A DNA stretch of 64,000 nt, taken from assembly GCF_004210305.1 (NCBI RefSeq), contig NZ_SCFB01000001.1, positions 94,652 to 158,651 of the forward strand. Reading direction: 5' to 3'. The notes below the pieces were generated by a model. The model made no database searches, was not told where the DNA came from, and was given only the letters and a program-made list of their open reading frames with translations. The stretch comes from Candidatus Finniella inopinata (GTDB lineage: Bacteria > Pseudomonadota > Alphaproteobacteria > Paracaedibacterales > CAIULA01). The translations under genes and the position numbers were made by a program. Below, in pieces: positions 16,846-26,009 of the stretch; the first letter of the stretch is position 1; every line of letters begins with the position of its first letter.

Positions 16846-17778
16846 GTGAAATCAGAAAAGACCCCTTGGTGGCAACGACTTAAGCAAGGTTTAAAAAAAA
16901 CATCGGAACAGTTGGGGGGGCAGCTGCGCCAACTGGTCACCGCCCGAAAGCTGGATCAACAGACCCTTGATCAGTTGGAAGATTTGCTGATCCAGGCTGA
17001 TATGAGCGTGCCGATTGCCCAACAACTTCGGCAATCTTTGGCCAAGCAGCGCCTTGATCAGGACGTCACCGACGACGAGGTGAAAGCCATTTTAGCGGCC
17101 GATATTGAACAGATTCTAATTCCCTCGGCTGTGCCCCTTGTTATGGAGAAAACCGGCACCTTACAAGTTGTCTTGATGGTAGGGGTGAATGGCAGCGGCA
17201 AAACAACCACCATCAGCAAACTAACCAAACAATGGCAAGCTCGAGGCCTAAGCGTCTCTTGGGCGGCCTGTGATACGTTTCGAGCAGCCGCTGTGGAACA
17301 ATTAAAGGTGTGGGGACAACGGCTGAACGTTCCTGTCTATGCCAACGAAACCGGGGCAGATGCAGCTGGGTTAGCGTTCGAGGCGATAACACAGGCGAAA
17401 GATGCTGGCAAAGATATCTTGTGCATTGATACCGCTGGGCGGCTTCAAAATAAAGAAGGCCTGATGAATGAATTAAAAAAAATCATTCGGGTGATTCAAA
17501 AAATTGACCCACAGGCCCCGCACCATACCCTTTTGGTTTTGGACGCCACCACGGGACAAAATGCGTATCAACAGGTCACTATTTTTCAGGAAGTGGCTGG
17601 TATAACTGGATTAATCATGACAAAATTGGATGGCACGGCTCGGGGCGGCGTTTTGGTCGGTTTGGCCAAAAGATTTGGCTTGCCCATACATGCAATTGGT
17701 GTGGGTGAGACGGCAGACGACTTGCAACCTTTTGTAGCGTCTGATTTTGCCCACAGTTTGTTAGGTTTAGAAAGATAA
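16846..17778 (+). CDS. ftsY: Signal recognition particle receptor FtsY
   Basis: A 310-residue SRP-receptor GTPase that delivers ribosome-nascent chain complexes to the Sec translocon. The N domain covers about 15-95. The G domain has P-loop GVNGSGKTT (113-121), DTFRAAAVEQL (143-153), DTAGRLQ (195-201) and TKLDGTARGG (259-268). It lacks the long acidic A domain of enterobacterial FtsY, as usual in alphaproteobacteria. GTG start behind AAGGGA. The amn gene follows after 16 bp. Confidence 0.95.
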   Translation: MKSEKTPWWQRLKQGLKKTSEQLGGQLRQLVTARKLDQQTLDQLEDLLIQADMSVPIAQQLRQSLAKQRLDQDVTDDEVKAILAADIEQILIPSAVPLVMEKTGTLQVVLMVGVNGSGKTTTISKLTKQWQARGLSVSWAACDTFRAAAVEQLKVWGQRLNVPVYANETGADAAGLAFEAITQAKDAGKDILCIDTAGRLQNKEGLMNELKKIIRVIQKIDPQAPHHTLLVLDATTGQNAYQQVTIFQEVAGITGLIMTKLDGTARGGVLVGLAKRFGLPIHAIGVGETADDLQPFVASDFAHSLLGLER

Positions 17779-17794
17779 GAAGGAAAAGTCCTTA

Positions 17795-19258
17795 ATGCAG
17801 AATGCGTATCAAATTACCAAAACCAAACAGTTTACGGATGCAACGTTGGCCGTAGACTACATCGATTTTCTTTATCAGGAAAGTTGCGAGCGGATCAAAG
17901 CTGCGTTTCAGGGCTTGTTGAATGGAAAAACCGATGAAGCGGCTATGCAAGAAGCCACTTACCCTTTCGTTGGTATTAAGGTTACCCATCAGGATTTACA
18001 CGTCGATGCCGGATTAAGTTTTGGTGTGGTGTCTGACCCTGGATACTATGGCAGCACGATCACCAGGCCTGATATTTTCAGAAATTACTATGTAGAACAG
18101 CTTCATCTGTTGATCACCCGTCATAAGGTGCCTGTTATTGTGGGGTCCAGCAATGTATCAATTCCCTTATCCTTTGTAATTGACCATGTGCCGATTAATT
18201 TAGAGACTGACCAACTGAAACAACTGCAGGAAGGCTTTGTTTTACCCAATTTAAGTCGCATTGATGACAGAACGCCAAACGGCGAAAATGCGCTTTTGGA
18301 CTTACCCGTAAGACCTATGGCGTTGTTCACTGCTGAACGTGTCGATTTTTCACTGCACCGTTTGCAACACTACACAGCAACTCTGCCATCTCATTTTCAA
18401 AGTTTTACGTTGTTGACCAACTATCAACGTTATATTGAGGCATTTATTGCCTATAGTCGTGAGCAGCTTAAAGCTGAACCCCATAATTACACTCATTTAA
18501 TCGGCCCTGGTAATACGGTATTGGCCACGTCAGAAGAACCTGATTTAAAAGCTGAACCTATCCCTTATTTGCCCCAAATGCCCGCCTATCATCTGGTGCG
18601 AAAAGACGGGCAGGGGATCACGTTCATTAATATTGGCGTCGGTCCCAGCAATGCGAAAACCATTACAGATCATTTGGCTGTATTGCGTCCGGATTGTTGG
18701 TTGATGGTGGGACATTGTGCGGGGTTGCGATCAACCCAAATGTTGGGCGATTATGTTTTGGCACATGCTTATGTGCGGGAAGACCACGTGCTGGATCAGG
18801 ACTTGCCCACATGGATTCCGTTGCCGCCTATTGCCGAGGTGCAAGTGGCTTTGCAACAAGCTGTTGCCAATATTACGGACGAGACGGGTATTGATCTTAA
18901 GGCCCGGATGCGCACAGGAACCTTGGTGACGACCGACAATAGAAATTGGGAATTACAGTCCAGAGAGTTATCAGAACGATTCCGTCAAAGCCGCGCGATT
19001 GCGGTTGATATGGAATCAGCAACTGTGGCGGCTAATGGATTTCGTTTTCGGGTCCCTTATGGCACGTTGCTATGTGTTTCGGATAAACCAATTCACGGGG
19101 AAATTAAGCTGCAGGGCATGGCCAATTCCTTTTATCAGAAAAGCGTTAGCCAGCATCTGAAAATCGGTTTAGAGGCTGTTCGTTTGCTGCGAGAGGCTGG
19201 CGTTGAGCAATTGCATTCGCGCAAATTAAGAGGCTTCAGCGAGCCGCCGTTTCGGTAA
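17795..19258 (+). CDS. amn: AMP nucleosidase
   Basis: A 487-residue enzyme hydrolysing AMP to adenine and ribose-5-phosphate (E. coli Amn has a similar length). The N-terminal domain gives the family sequences TYPFVGIKVTHQDLHVD and SFGVVSDPGYYGSTITRPD. The C-terminal nucleoside-phosphorylase-like domain gives VGHCAGLRSTQMLGDYVLAHA and AVDMESATVAANGFRFRVPY, where the Asp-Met-Glu segment binds ribose. It adjusts adenylate pools. It lies immediately behind ftsY with an SD-like AGAAGGA, so it is probably co-transcribed. Confidence 0.93.
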   Translation: MQNAYQITKTKQFTDATLAVDYIDFLYQESCERIKAAFQGLLNGKTDEAAMQEATYPFVGIKVTHQDLHVDAGLSFGVVSDPGYYGSTITRPDIFRNYYVEQLHLLITRHKVPVIVGSSNVSIPLSFVIDHVPINLETDQLKQLQEGFVLPNLSRIDDRTPNGENALLDLPVRPMALFTAERVDFSLHRLQHYTATLPSHFQSFTLLTNYQRYIEAFIAYSREQLKAEPHNYTHLIGPGNTVLATSEEPDLKAEPIPYLPQMPAYHLVRKDGQGITFINIGVGPSNAKTITDHLAVLRPDCWLMVGHCAGLRSTQMLGDYVLAHAYVREDHVLDQDLPTWIPLPPIAEVQVALQQAVANITDETGIDLKARMRTGTLVTTDNRNWELQSRELSERFRQSRAIAVDMESATVAANGFRFRVPYGTLLCVSDKPIHGEIKLQGMANSFYQKSVSQHLKIGLEAVRLLREAGVEQLHSRKLRGFSEPPFR

Positions 19259-19540
19259 ACGCTAAGGAATTCTGAATGCTTTGTTTTGCTAGGGTCTCCA
19301 CCAAGTCACAGTCAAGAGGTTTTGCCCATTTTTTCACTTTTTCATCTGACTTGACCGATATTTTTTCTCGTAATATTTCTTGGGCCTGTTCAATATAATC
19401 TTTGCTGTATTTGAGAAGCCTGTAAAAAAACATGCTATTTTTCTGGCCGTTGAGTAATCGCTTTTAAGACACCTGCGTTGCTTTTTATGCGTCTCATAAA
19501 AGAGCCAATTGCTGTCTGAATCTTACTCAGTTCTTTGGAT
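19236..19540 (-). pseudogene. Decayed transposase C-terminus, IS110-like remnant
   Basis: Read on the minus strand across three frames, the region spells the C-terminal part of an IS110-type transposase: IQTAIGSFMRRIKSNAGV and LKAIT, then (shifted) TARKIACFF, then (shifted) YRLLKYSKDYIEQAQEILRE continuing to KWAKPLDCDLVE. IS110 relatives carry A-T-A-R-K-(I/L)-A-x-x-F-Y at this place. At least two frameshifts and loss of everything upstream mean it is dead. The last frame overlaps the end of amn by 23 bp. The remaining gap to 19693 shows only a short palindrome, CCATCTTTTAAGATGG (about 19547-19562), and AT-rich DNA. Confidence 0.5.
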
Positions 19541-19693
19541 TAGCTCCCATCTTTTAAGATGGATTACAACATTTATCCCTTGCAGAATCATACAGCCCCT
19601 TTCATATAATTTAAATTAATTTTTAATTAATAATTTGTTTGTATCATTAGCTGTATACCCATCTACCAATCATCCATCTTATAAGAGGTTGTT

Positions 19694-21286
19694 GTGAAGA
19701 AAGTTTGTTACGTTTTGTGCTTGGCTGGAATGTTCTGTAATGCTCAAGCTGCGATTTTAATGCCTGGGTTTTTCGAAACCTTAAGCGGTTGCTGGTCAAC
19801 CATTAAAAGTGATATCACTTGCCAACTCTCCGCCAGATTGCACACTATGGCCATGCAAAACTCCGCAGATTTTGAACAAACCGTCCCCTTAGGGCGGACT
19901 TCAGGTCATCTCAGTACCCAACCCGCAATAAATAAAATTCCCTACATCCCAAACGACGTGGTTTTCCAAGATAATTTTGAAGAGGAAGAGTCGTCAGAAT
20001 CAAAGAAAAGAAAAAAAAACTTTCTTATTTTTAAGACACCAAAACCTGTCGAAGTTTCCTCCCCCAGTGCTGAGTCAAAAACAAAAGAAAAGAAATCAAT
20101 TGTAACTCCAACAACGCCCATCAAGTTAAAGACAAAAAAGAAAAAACTTGCAGTTACTTTTCAAGAACCGATAGATGAAACAGAACCTACGGCATCAGAC
20201 GTTAGTGCAACATTAACCTTCGACAAAAAACCCATTAAGTTAAAAGCCAGAAAGAAAAAACCTGCGGTTACTTTTCAAGAACCTAAGGATGAAACGCAAT
20301 TCGTGACGCCATATGTTCCTGCAAGATTATCATTAGAAGAGCGTGAAAAATATTCCTGGTTTGTAGAGCGGCCTTATATCATTGAGAATAATAGAAATAA
20401 TAATTTTTCTCTTGGTATAGCTCGTTTACTGTATGGTAAGTTAGAAAATGACTGCAGAATGAAAAGGGCCGAAATATGCGAAACAATGAAACGGACCTTT
20501 TATACACCAAGTTGTAACCCAGAAAACGGAATCCCCCTTCGCACCCATCGTATATGGATTACGTCTAAAGAATTCCCTACTGAAGCCTCTAAGGAACGAT
20601 TGGCCATATACCTTAAAAGTCTTACAAAACTTAAATCCAAAGCCTGGGATCATCATTTCTGGTGTATGAAAAAAGATGGCATTCCAGAAACCATCAAAGC
20701 TTTGCAAAGTTCGGAAATTCCCATAACCATTCATGAAGTAGAAGAACTAGTTCCGAACATGAAGGTTAAGTACTTATTTGATGCCTATTATGATGACAAG
20801 CAATTTTGCCTTGCCAGCGATATCCTAAGGCAAGAAATTGTTTATACATATGGTGGACTTTACTCAGACTTAGGGACAGATTTTTTGACTGATTTAGAAC
20901 CCTTTTTGAACACCTATGATTATATCTTTTGGTATAATGGTATATTTTTGGATCAAACATTTTTCGGTTTTAAAAAACACGACCCGATTGCCAAAAATTT
21001 TCTAGATAATTTAGGCAATCTGCATGCAATGCCGGATACGGTCAAGAGTCTAGCTAATGAGCAGGATTGGAAAGCCCAAATTTGGGGGTCCGGCGCCCAT
21101 TATATGGCGCTGTTTGACGCTTTTAGTGCGCCCACAGACAGATTGCTTTTGGTTCCAGAGCATCCCAAGAGTTTAATTCAAATTAACCACGCAAGAACAT
21201 GGTGGTACGATAGTCAAGAAAGATGTGGCAACAAACCTCTTTATGAATCAACTTTAAATATTATGGAATTAAAACCAACGGTGTAA
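19694..21286 (+). CDS. Secreted glycosyltransferase with DXD-type sugar-binding domain (TcdA/OCH1-like), Lys-rich repeats
   Basis: A 530-residue protein. Residues 1-20 form a signal peptide (MKKVCYVLCLAGMFCNAQAA). Residues 95-215 are low-complexity and lysine/glutamate-rich, with two copies of a 38-residue unit starting PIKLK(T/A)(K/R)KKK. The C-terminal half carries the GT32-like signature: IPLRTHRIWIT (280-290), then LASDILRQEIVYTYGGLY (373-390). The expected DxD at D392 reads D-L-G-T-D, so the second acidic residue is displaced to 396. Such domains glycosylate host proteins in toxins or build glycans in eukaryotes. Export by Sec and isolation from any glycan operon favour an effector-like or surface role. 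That is inference. It converges on rodZ with a 6-bp gap. Confidence 0.7.
   Translation: MKKVCYVLCLAGMFCNAQAAILMPGFFETLSGCWSTIKSDITCQLSARLHTMAMQNSADFEQTVPLGRTSGHLSTQPAINKIPYIPNDVVFQDNFEEEESSESKKRKKNFLIFKTPKPVEVSSPSAESKTKEKKSIVTPTTPIKLKTKKKKLAVTFQEPIDETEPTASDVSATLTFDKKPIKLKARKKKPAVTFQEPKDETQFVTPYVPARLSLEEREKYSWFVERPYIIENNRNNNFSLGIARLLYGKLENDCRMKRAEICETMKRTFYTPSCNPENGIPLRTHRIWITSKEFPTEASKERLAIYLKSLTKLKSKAWDHHFWCMKKDGIPETIKALQSSEIPITIHEVEELVPNMKVKYLFDAYYDDKQFCLASDILRQEIVYTYGGLYSDLGTDFLTDLEPFLNTYDYIFWYNGIFLDQTFFGFKKHDPIAKNFLDNLGNLHAMPDTVKSLANEQDWKAQIWGSGAHYMALFDAFSAPTDRLLLVPEHPKSLIQINHARTWWYDSQERCGNKPLYESTLNIMELKPTV
20117..20344 (+). repeat. Two tandem 114-bp coding repeats
   Basis: Units 20117-20230 and 20231-20344 encode the related 38-residue segments beginning PIKLKTKKKK and PIKLKARKKK, both followed by AVTFQEP-x-DET. 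The first 75 bp or so are well conserved at DNA level (for example gttacttttcaagaacc in both) and the rest has diverged. They lie between the signal peptide and the glycosyltransferase domain. Confidence 0.75.
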
Positions 21287-21292
21287 AAAGGC

Positions 21293-22081
21293 TCATGGTT
21301 CTGTCAATGGATAATTCTCCAACAGGTCTGAGTCTTCCGAGATCACGGGCGATAAAGATGCCTCTGACGTAACGGGCAATGTCAAAGCCTGATGACCGTC
21401 ATAGACCTTTAAGGCCTGCGAATTACCTGTAGTTAGGAAAAGATTGGGTTGACGATTTATTTGATAAACTTCACCCGGCGATAAAAGACGTGTTTCTAAG
21501 ATGGTTCCTTTGGCATCCGTAAGTTGAATCCAGGTTTGATCCAACACGTAAAAGGTAACTAAAGATTCGTTTAAAATATCAAGGTTAAATTCCACACGAC
21601 CCAGATCAGAAAGAATAGGTGTTGTGGGTAGAGGTTTCTGATCGCCTTTAAAAAAATCCCATCGAAAAGCTATAAAAACCAGAATCAAACTGAATGTTAA
21701 AATTAACGAGGCCCTCATAATCCCTGCCGGAAAAGTCGTCTTGCCCGGTTTTGAGTGAAAAGGACTCAAAGTCGATTGAGAATCAGAGGTGCAAATTTGA
21801 TTCAAGATCTGCTTTGTAATGTCTGGGTCAATTTCTAAAAATTTGCAGTAAGATCGAACGAAGCCTGTCGTATAAATCATTCCTGGCAATTTATTAAAAT
21901 CCCTGGCTTCAATAGATTCAATAAAAAGCTTCCGAATTTTAAGAACCTGGCATACTTCTTCAATAGAAAGGCCCCGTTTCTCGCGGGTTTGTTTTAATAA
22001 AAAACCAAGAGAAGTCGTCTCGACAGGATCGCAAACAACTGGTTTGGTTTTTTTAGAAGATTCACCAGGATCTAAAACCAC
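21293..22081 (-). CDS. rodZ: RodZ-like cytoskeletal/HTH membrane protein
   Basis: A 262-residue bitopic protein. The N-terminal helix-turn-helix (about 24-90) includes FLLKQTREKRGLSIEEVCQ and YTTGFVRSYCKFLEIDP. One transmembrane helix spans about 121-139 (IMRASLILTFSLILVFIAF). The periplasmic C-terminal DUF4115-type beta domain contains VTFYVLDQTWIQLTDAKGT and LFLTTGNSQALKVYDGHQ. RodZ links MreB filaments to the elongasome. It starts at GTG 22081. The gap to qmcA (168 bp) holds divergent promoters. Confidence 0.85.
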   Translation of the reverse strand: MVLDPGESSKKTKPVVCDPVETTSLGFLLKQTREKRGLSIEEVCQVLKIRKLFIESIEARDFNKLPGMIYTTGFVRSYCKFLEIDPDITKQILNQICTSDSQSTLSPFHSKPGKTTFPAGIMRASLILTFSLILVFIAFRWDFFKGDQKPLPTTPILSDLGRVEFNLDILNESLVTFYVLDQTWIQLTDAKGTILETRLLSPGEVYQINRQPNLFLTTGNSQALKVYDGHQALTLPVTSEASLSPVISEDSDLLENYPLTEP

Positions 22082-22249
22082 GAGAACGTCCTTTTACAAA
22101 TGGATTATCTTTGAGAAAATAGCACTTCTCACAACAATGGGCAAAATATATGAATTGATAAACTAGTTGCTTTTGCCGTTTTTGTCATTGCTGCATGCCT
22201 TTACTACAGGTTACAATTCAAAAAATGATTCCTTTCAGGATTACGCAAC

Positions 22250-23233
22250 ATGTACGCCTTTGAGACCACCCTCGTCTGTCTGTTAGCTCTGGCCGTTATT
22301 TTTCTTTTCAAGGCTGTGAAAGTTGTCCCACAAGGGTATGAATATACGGTTGAACGGTTCGGCCGGTATGTTCAAACGCTAACCCCAGGTCTGCATATAA
22401 TTGTTCCTTTCGTTGACCGTATCGGGTCCCGCATCAACATGATGGAATTGGTTTTTGATGTGCCATCCCAAGATGTAATTACAAAAGATAACGCCGTGGT
22501 CACCGTTGATGGCGTCATTTTTTATCAGATCCTAGATGCCTCTAAATCAGCCTATGAAGTTTCTGATCTTAAAAATGCCATCATGAAATTAACGATGACA
22601 AATATTCGCACCGTCATGGGATCCATGGTTCTGGACGAACTGTTGTCCCTTCGCGAAACGATCAATGCTCGTTTGCTATATGTTGTAGATGAAGCCACCA
22701 GCCCCTGGGGAACAAAAGTCACCCGCATTGAAATTAAGGATATTAAACCACCCCGCGATTTGATTGATTCCATGGCGCGTCAAATGAAGGCCGAACGAGA
22801 GAAACGCGCGCTGATTCTTGAGTCCGAAGGGGAACGCCAATCCGCCATCCTAGAGGCAGAGGGCGAACGTCAAGCCCGCATCAACCGGGCCGAAGGATTG
22901 AAACAATCCATGATCTTAGAGGCCGAAGGAAGGCGTGAATCAGCGCAACGCGATGCCGAGGCTCGCGAACGCCTGGCTCAAGCTGAGGCACAGGCCACCC
23001 TGGTTGTTTCAGAGGCTATAGGAAAAGGCAACACCCAAGCTTTGAATTATTTCATCGCCCAAAAATACGTGGAAGCATTGCAAGAATTCGCCAGATCCCC
23101 AAATCAGAAAATGATCATGATGCCGCTGGAGACCAGCAGTCTGATCGGGACCATTGCCAGCATTGCTGAACTTACAAAAGACACACTGAAGCCCGCTTCC
23201 TCCGCCACACCAAAAACCAAGGATAAAGCATGA
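22250..23233 (+). CDS. qmcA: SPFH/Band 7 membrane protein QmcA-like
   Basis: A 327-residue stomatin/prohibitin-type protein. An N-terminal membrane anchor ([18 protein letters not shown]) precedes the Band 7 domain starting [37 protein letters not shown] and [20 protein letters not shown] are typical of the QmcA group. A long coiled coil (about 178-250) repeats E-G-E-R-Q-(S/A)-A-I-L-E-A. It scaffolds membrane microdomains and can modulate FtsH-type proteolysis. The stop overlaps the start of an NfeD gene, its usual partner. Confidence 0.88.
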   Translation: MYAFETTLVCLLALAVIFLFKAVKVVPQGYEYTVERFGRYVQTLTPGLHIIVPFVDRIGSRINMMELVFDVPSQDVITKDNAVVTVDGVIFYQILDASKSAYEVSDLKNAIMKLTMTNIRTVMGSMVLDELLSLRETINARLLYVVDEATSPWGTKVTRIEIKDIKPPRDLIDSMARQMKAEREKRALILESEGERQSAILEAEGERQARINRAEGLKQSMILEAEGRRESAQRDAEARERLAQAEAQATLVVSEAIGKGNTQALNYFIAQKYVEALQEFARSPNQKMIMMPLETSSLIGTIASIAELTKDTLKPASSATPKTKDKA

Positions 23234-23679
23234 GCTTTTATATAACGGCTTGGCACTGGATCGGATTTTCACTTATTTTGCTATGCTTAGAACTATTTGT
23301 AGGATCACCAGGCGTCAGCCTTTTATGGATGGCTATTGCTAGTTTTGTTGTGGCCATCGTTATCTCATCTGTCGCCATTAATTTCTGGGCGCAGCTGGGG
23401 ATGGTGGCGGTTTTATCCGTCCTGCTTGCTTGGATGGGAAAGTTTTTGTTTAAGTCGGGCGGCTCTAAACCCAACAACCTGAATCAACCCGGTCAACGGT
23501 TGGTAAACACCAGATTAACCCTTCAACAACCCATCAAAAATGGGCACTCACGGGTGCACATTCATGATTCCATCTGGCGTGTGGAAGGGCCTGACATGCC
23601 GGCCGGAACTAAAGTTATTGTTATTGGAGTCAAGGGCAATGCCCTTCTTGTGGATCGCCTTGATTATCATCACGAATAA
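23230..23679 (+). CDS. NfeD-family membrane protein (YbbJ-like)
   Basis: A 149-residue short-type NfeD protein. It has two to three N-terminal transmembrane segments ([55 protein letters not shown]). An OB-fold follows from about residue 90, with [23 protein letters not shown] and GNALLVDRL. It overlaps qmcA by 4 bp. QmcA (SPFH) and NfeD proteins are encoded together in most bacteria and are thought to form a complex. Confidence 0.85.
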   Translation: MSFYITAWHWIGFSLILLCLELFVGSPGVSLLWMAIASFVVAIVISSVAINFWAQLGMVAVLSVLLAWMGKFLFKSGGSKPNNLNQPGQRLVNTRLTLQQPIKNGHSRVHIHDSIWRVEGPDMPAGTKVIVIGVKGNALLVDRLDYHHE

Positions 23680-23792
23680 AGAATTTCGTAGCTTTCCGAA
23701 TCCAAATTGTAACGCTGGCTAAGTTCTAGGTAATGGGATATTCTCAAAATACGTTGCAAAAAATATACTCAGTGTAAGAAAGATTTTGCCAG

Positions 23793-24386
23793 ATGACCAG
23801 TCACCAGGATATACAACCATTTGTTGCCAAGATTTTCACCGATGCCCGAACCCATTACAATTGGCAGGACAAACCGGTTTCCCCTCAGCTTTTAAAAGAT
23901 GTTTATGATCTGGCAAAGTTTGGCCCAACCAGCGCCAATTGCTGCCCATTGCGGGTTTTATTTGTGGAAAGCGCATCGGCCAAGGAAAAACTGGCACTGA
24001 CTTTGGCACCAGCCAATGTGGACAAAACCATGGCTGCCCCGGTTACAGCAATTTTTGCATACGATAATGAATTTTATAATGAACTTCCCATGCTATTCCC
24101 CCATGCGGATGCTAAATCTTGGTTTACAGGAAATGCGGCTTTCGCCGAAGATACAGCCCTTCGAAACAGCGCCTTGCAGGCTGCCTATTTCATGATAGCC
24201 GCACGCGCATTAGGCTTAGATTGCGGGCCTATGTCTGGATTCGATCGTCAGAAAACGGACGAGGTATTTTTTGCTGGCACCACCTGGCGGTCCAATTTTC
24301 TGTGTAATTTAGGTTACGGTCAGCCTGATAAGTTGTATCCACGTCTGCCCCGATTTGACTTTGATGCGGTCTGTAAGGTCGTCTAA
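23793..24386 (+). CDS. Nitroreductase-family protein, RutE/malonic-semialdehyde-reductase-like
   Basis: A 197-residue flavin-dependent reductase. It matches the RutE group along its length: [71 protein letters not shown] and [11 protein letters not shown]. RutE reduces malonic semialdehyde in pyrimidine breakdown, but no other rut gene is nearby, so the substrate may be a different aldehyde or quinone. It lies 14 bp before the cvpA-like gene on the same strand. Confidence 0.87.
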   Translation: MTSHQDIQPFVAKIFTDARTHYNWQDKPVSPQLLKDVYDLAKFGPTSANCCPLRVLFVESASAKEKLALTLAPANVDKTMAAPVTAIFAYDNEFYNELPMLFPHADAKSWFTGNAAFAEDTALRNSALQAAYFMIAARALGLDCGPMSGFDRQKTDEVFFAGTTWRSNFLCNLGYGQPDKLYPRLPRFDFDAVCKVV

Positions 24387-24400
24387 AATCTGAGGTTGTC

Positions 24401-25234
24401 ATGAATACTGTTGATATCGGCATCTTAATTATCATGTTTCTGTCGGCCCTTATGGGTGTGATGCGTGGCCTGACGCGTGAAGTGTTGGGCCTTATATCCT
24501 GGACAGCTGCCGCGTTCGCCGCCTTTTTCACGATGCCTCTGGCCCAATCTTTATCGCGGCATTATATCCCAAACCCTATGCTGGCTGATATTGTAGGCGG
24601 GGGTGTTTTGTTTATCATCTTCCTAATTCTTTTCAGCTTTATCAGTCAATTTTTTACAGGCTTGGTTCGTCAAAGCAAATTGGGGGGCATTGATCGTTCC
24701 TTAGGCTTTGGATACGGGCTTTTGAGGGGATTTGTCTTAATCTGCTTTGTTGAAATCATCATGGGCGTTTTTGTTAACCGGCCAGAGTATCCAAAACCTA
24801 TTCAAGAAAGCCATTTAAGTTCAGCTATTTACAAAGGCAGCGATTCTGTTTTTAATGTGTTGCCATCGTCCCTTCAAAACCTTATCAAGCAACAGCAAAA
24901 AAAATATGGTGACCAAGTCGCAAAACCGGCAGCTGACGCAATCTCTGTAGCCACCACTCCCCAAGATTTATTGACCGAAGTCATTAACGATCAAATTCAG
25001 AAAGGAACGCAGGCGCTTATTCCAGGTTCCGTATCACGTCAATCCCCCCCTCCCTCTGCAGCTGCCAACCAACCAGAAACTGAAAAAGACACAAAGGCAA
25101 ATACCCAAAAAACGGTAGAGGAGCTGGCGCGTTTAAAGCCTAAAGCGGACGCCAATAAAAATGCCTCTACAAATTATTCAAAACAACAGCGCCGCAACAT
25201 GGAACGTTTACTCGAACAAGATGATGTACAATGA
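24401..25234 (+). CDS. cvpA: CvpA-family membrane protein
   Basis: A 277-residue protein with four N-terminal transmembrane helices (first IGILIIMFLSALMGVMRGL, then LISWTAAAFAAFFTM, VGGGVLFIIFLILFSFI, LLRGFVLICFVEIIMGVFV) and the family motif GGIDRSLGFGYGLLRG. The cytoplasmic tail (150 on) is Gln/Lys-rich and disordered-looking, with a proline patch at about 210. CvpA is needed for colicin V export and for envelope stability in other bacteria. Its stop overlaps the rnd start (ATGA). Confidence 0.85.
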   Translation: MNTVDIGILIIMFLSALMGVMRGLTREVLGLISWTAAAFAAFFTMPLAQSLSRHYIPNPMLADIVGGGVLFIIFLILFSFISQFFTGLVRQSKLGGIDRSLGFGYGLLRGFVLICFVEIIMGVFVNRPEYPKPIQESHLSSAIYKGSDSVFNVLPSSLQNLIKQQQKKYGDQVAKPAADAISVATTPQDLLTEVINDQIQKGTQALIPGSVSRQSPPPSAAANQPETEKDTKANTQKTVEELARLKPKADANKNASTNYSKQQRRNMERLLEQDDVQ

Positions 25235-25863
25235 AAATTAATCTGCACACCTATGACTTACCCAGTGATGTCACTTTTACAAACAGCGTAGCCATTGATA
25301 CCGAAGCCATGGGGTTGAAGAATCACCGTGATCGATTGTGTGTGGTTCAATTATCTGCAGGCGATGGAGAATGCCATCTGGTTCATTTCCCCGAACCGCA
25401 TTTTGATCAATCACCCAATTTGAAGCGTGTTCTGGCAGACAAAAACTTGGTAAAAATCTTTCACTATGCCCGTTTTGACGTAGCAATACTAAAGCATACA
25501 TTCCAAATTCCGTTGGAAAACATCTATTGCACAAAAATTGCCTCGCGCCTGGTGCGGACCTATACCAATCGTCATGGTTTGAAAGATTTGTGTAAAGAAT
25601 TGTTGGGAGTAGAACTTTCTAAACAGGAACAAACATCCGACTGGGGAAGCGAAGTCTTAACTCAGGAACAACTGAAATATGCTGCGACAGATGTATTGCA
25701 TTTACACAAACTGAAAGCAAAGCTTGATGCAATGTTAGAAAGGGAAAAGCGGCAAAGTCTGGCACAAGCCTGTTTTAATTTTCTGCCCCATCGCACCGAT
25801 ATGGACTTAACCGCTGGCGAAAACTTCGACATATTTAGCTACCAGACAGATGATAAATCTTAA
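25231..25863 (+). CDS. rnd: Ribonuclease D-type 3'-5' exonuclease
   Basis: A 210-residue DEDDy exonuclease for tRNA 3' trimming. Exo I is D23/E25 (AIDTEAMGL), Exo II is D83 (YARFDVAIL), and Exo III is Y150xxxD154 (LKYAATDVLHLHKL). It lacks the HRDC domains of E. coli RNase D, as is common for the short alphaproteobacterial version. It is translationally coupled to cvpA. Confidence 0.88.
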   Translation: MKINLHTYDLPSDVTFTNSVAIDTEAMGLKNHRDRLCVVQLSAGDGECHLVHFPEPHFDQSPNLKRVLADKNLVKIFHYARFDVAILKHTFQIPLENIYCTKIASRLVRTYTNRHGLKDLCKELLGVELSKQEQTSDWGSEVLTQEQLKYAATDVLHLHKLKAKLDAMLEREKRQSLAQACFNFLPHRTDMDLTAGENFDIFSYQTDDKS

Positions 25864-26009
25864 CTGCATTATAATTATATAAAGCCAAAATTCATAAATG
25901 GCGCTCTATTATTGCTTTTACTATTTATTAATATTTCGACGCGTAATATAAAAGCCATAGTTGCGTAAAATTCAATTTGGTTTGGTTGTGTATTAAGGGT
26001 CAAGTCATT

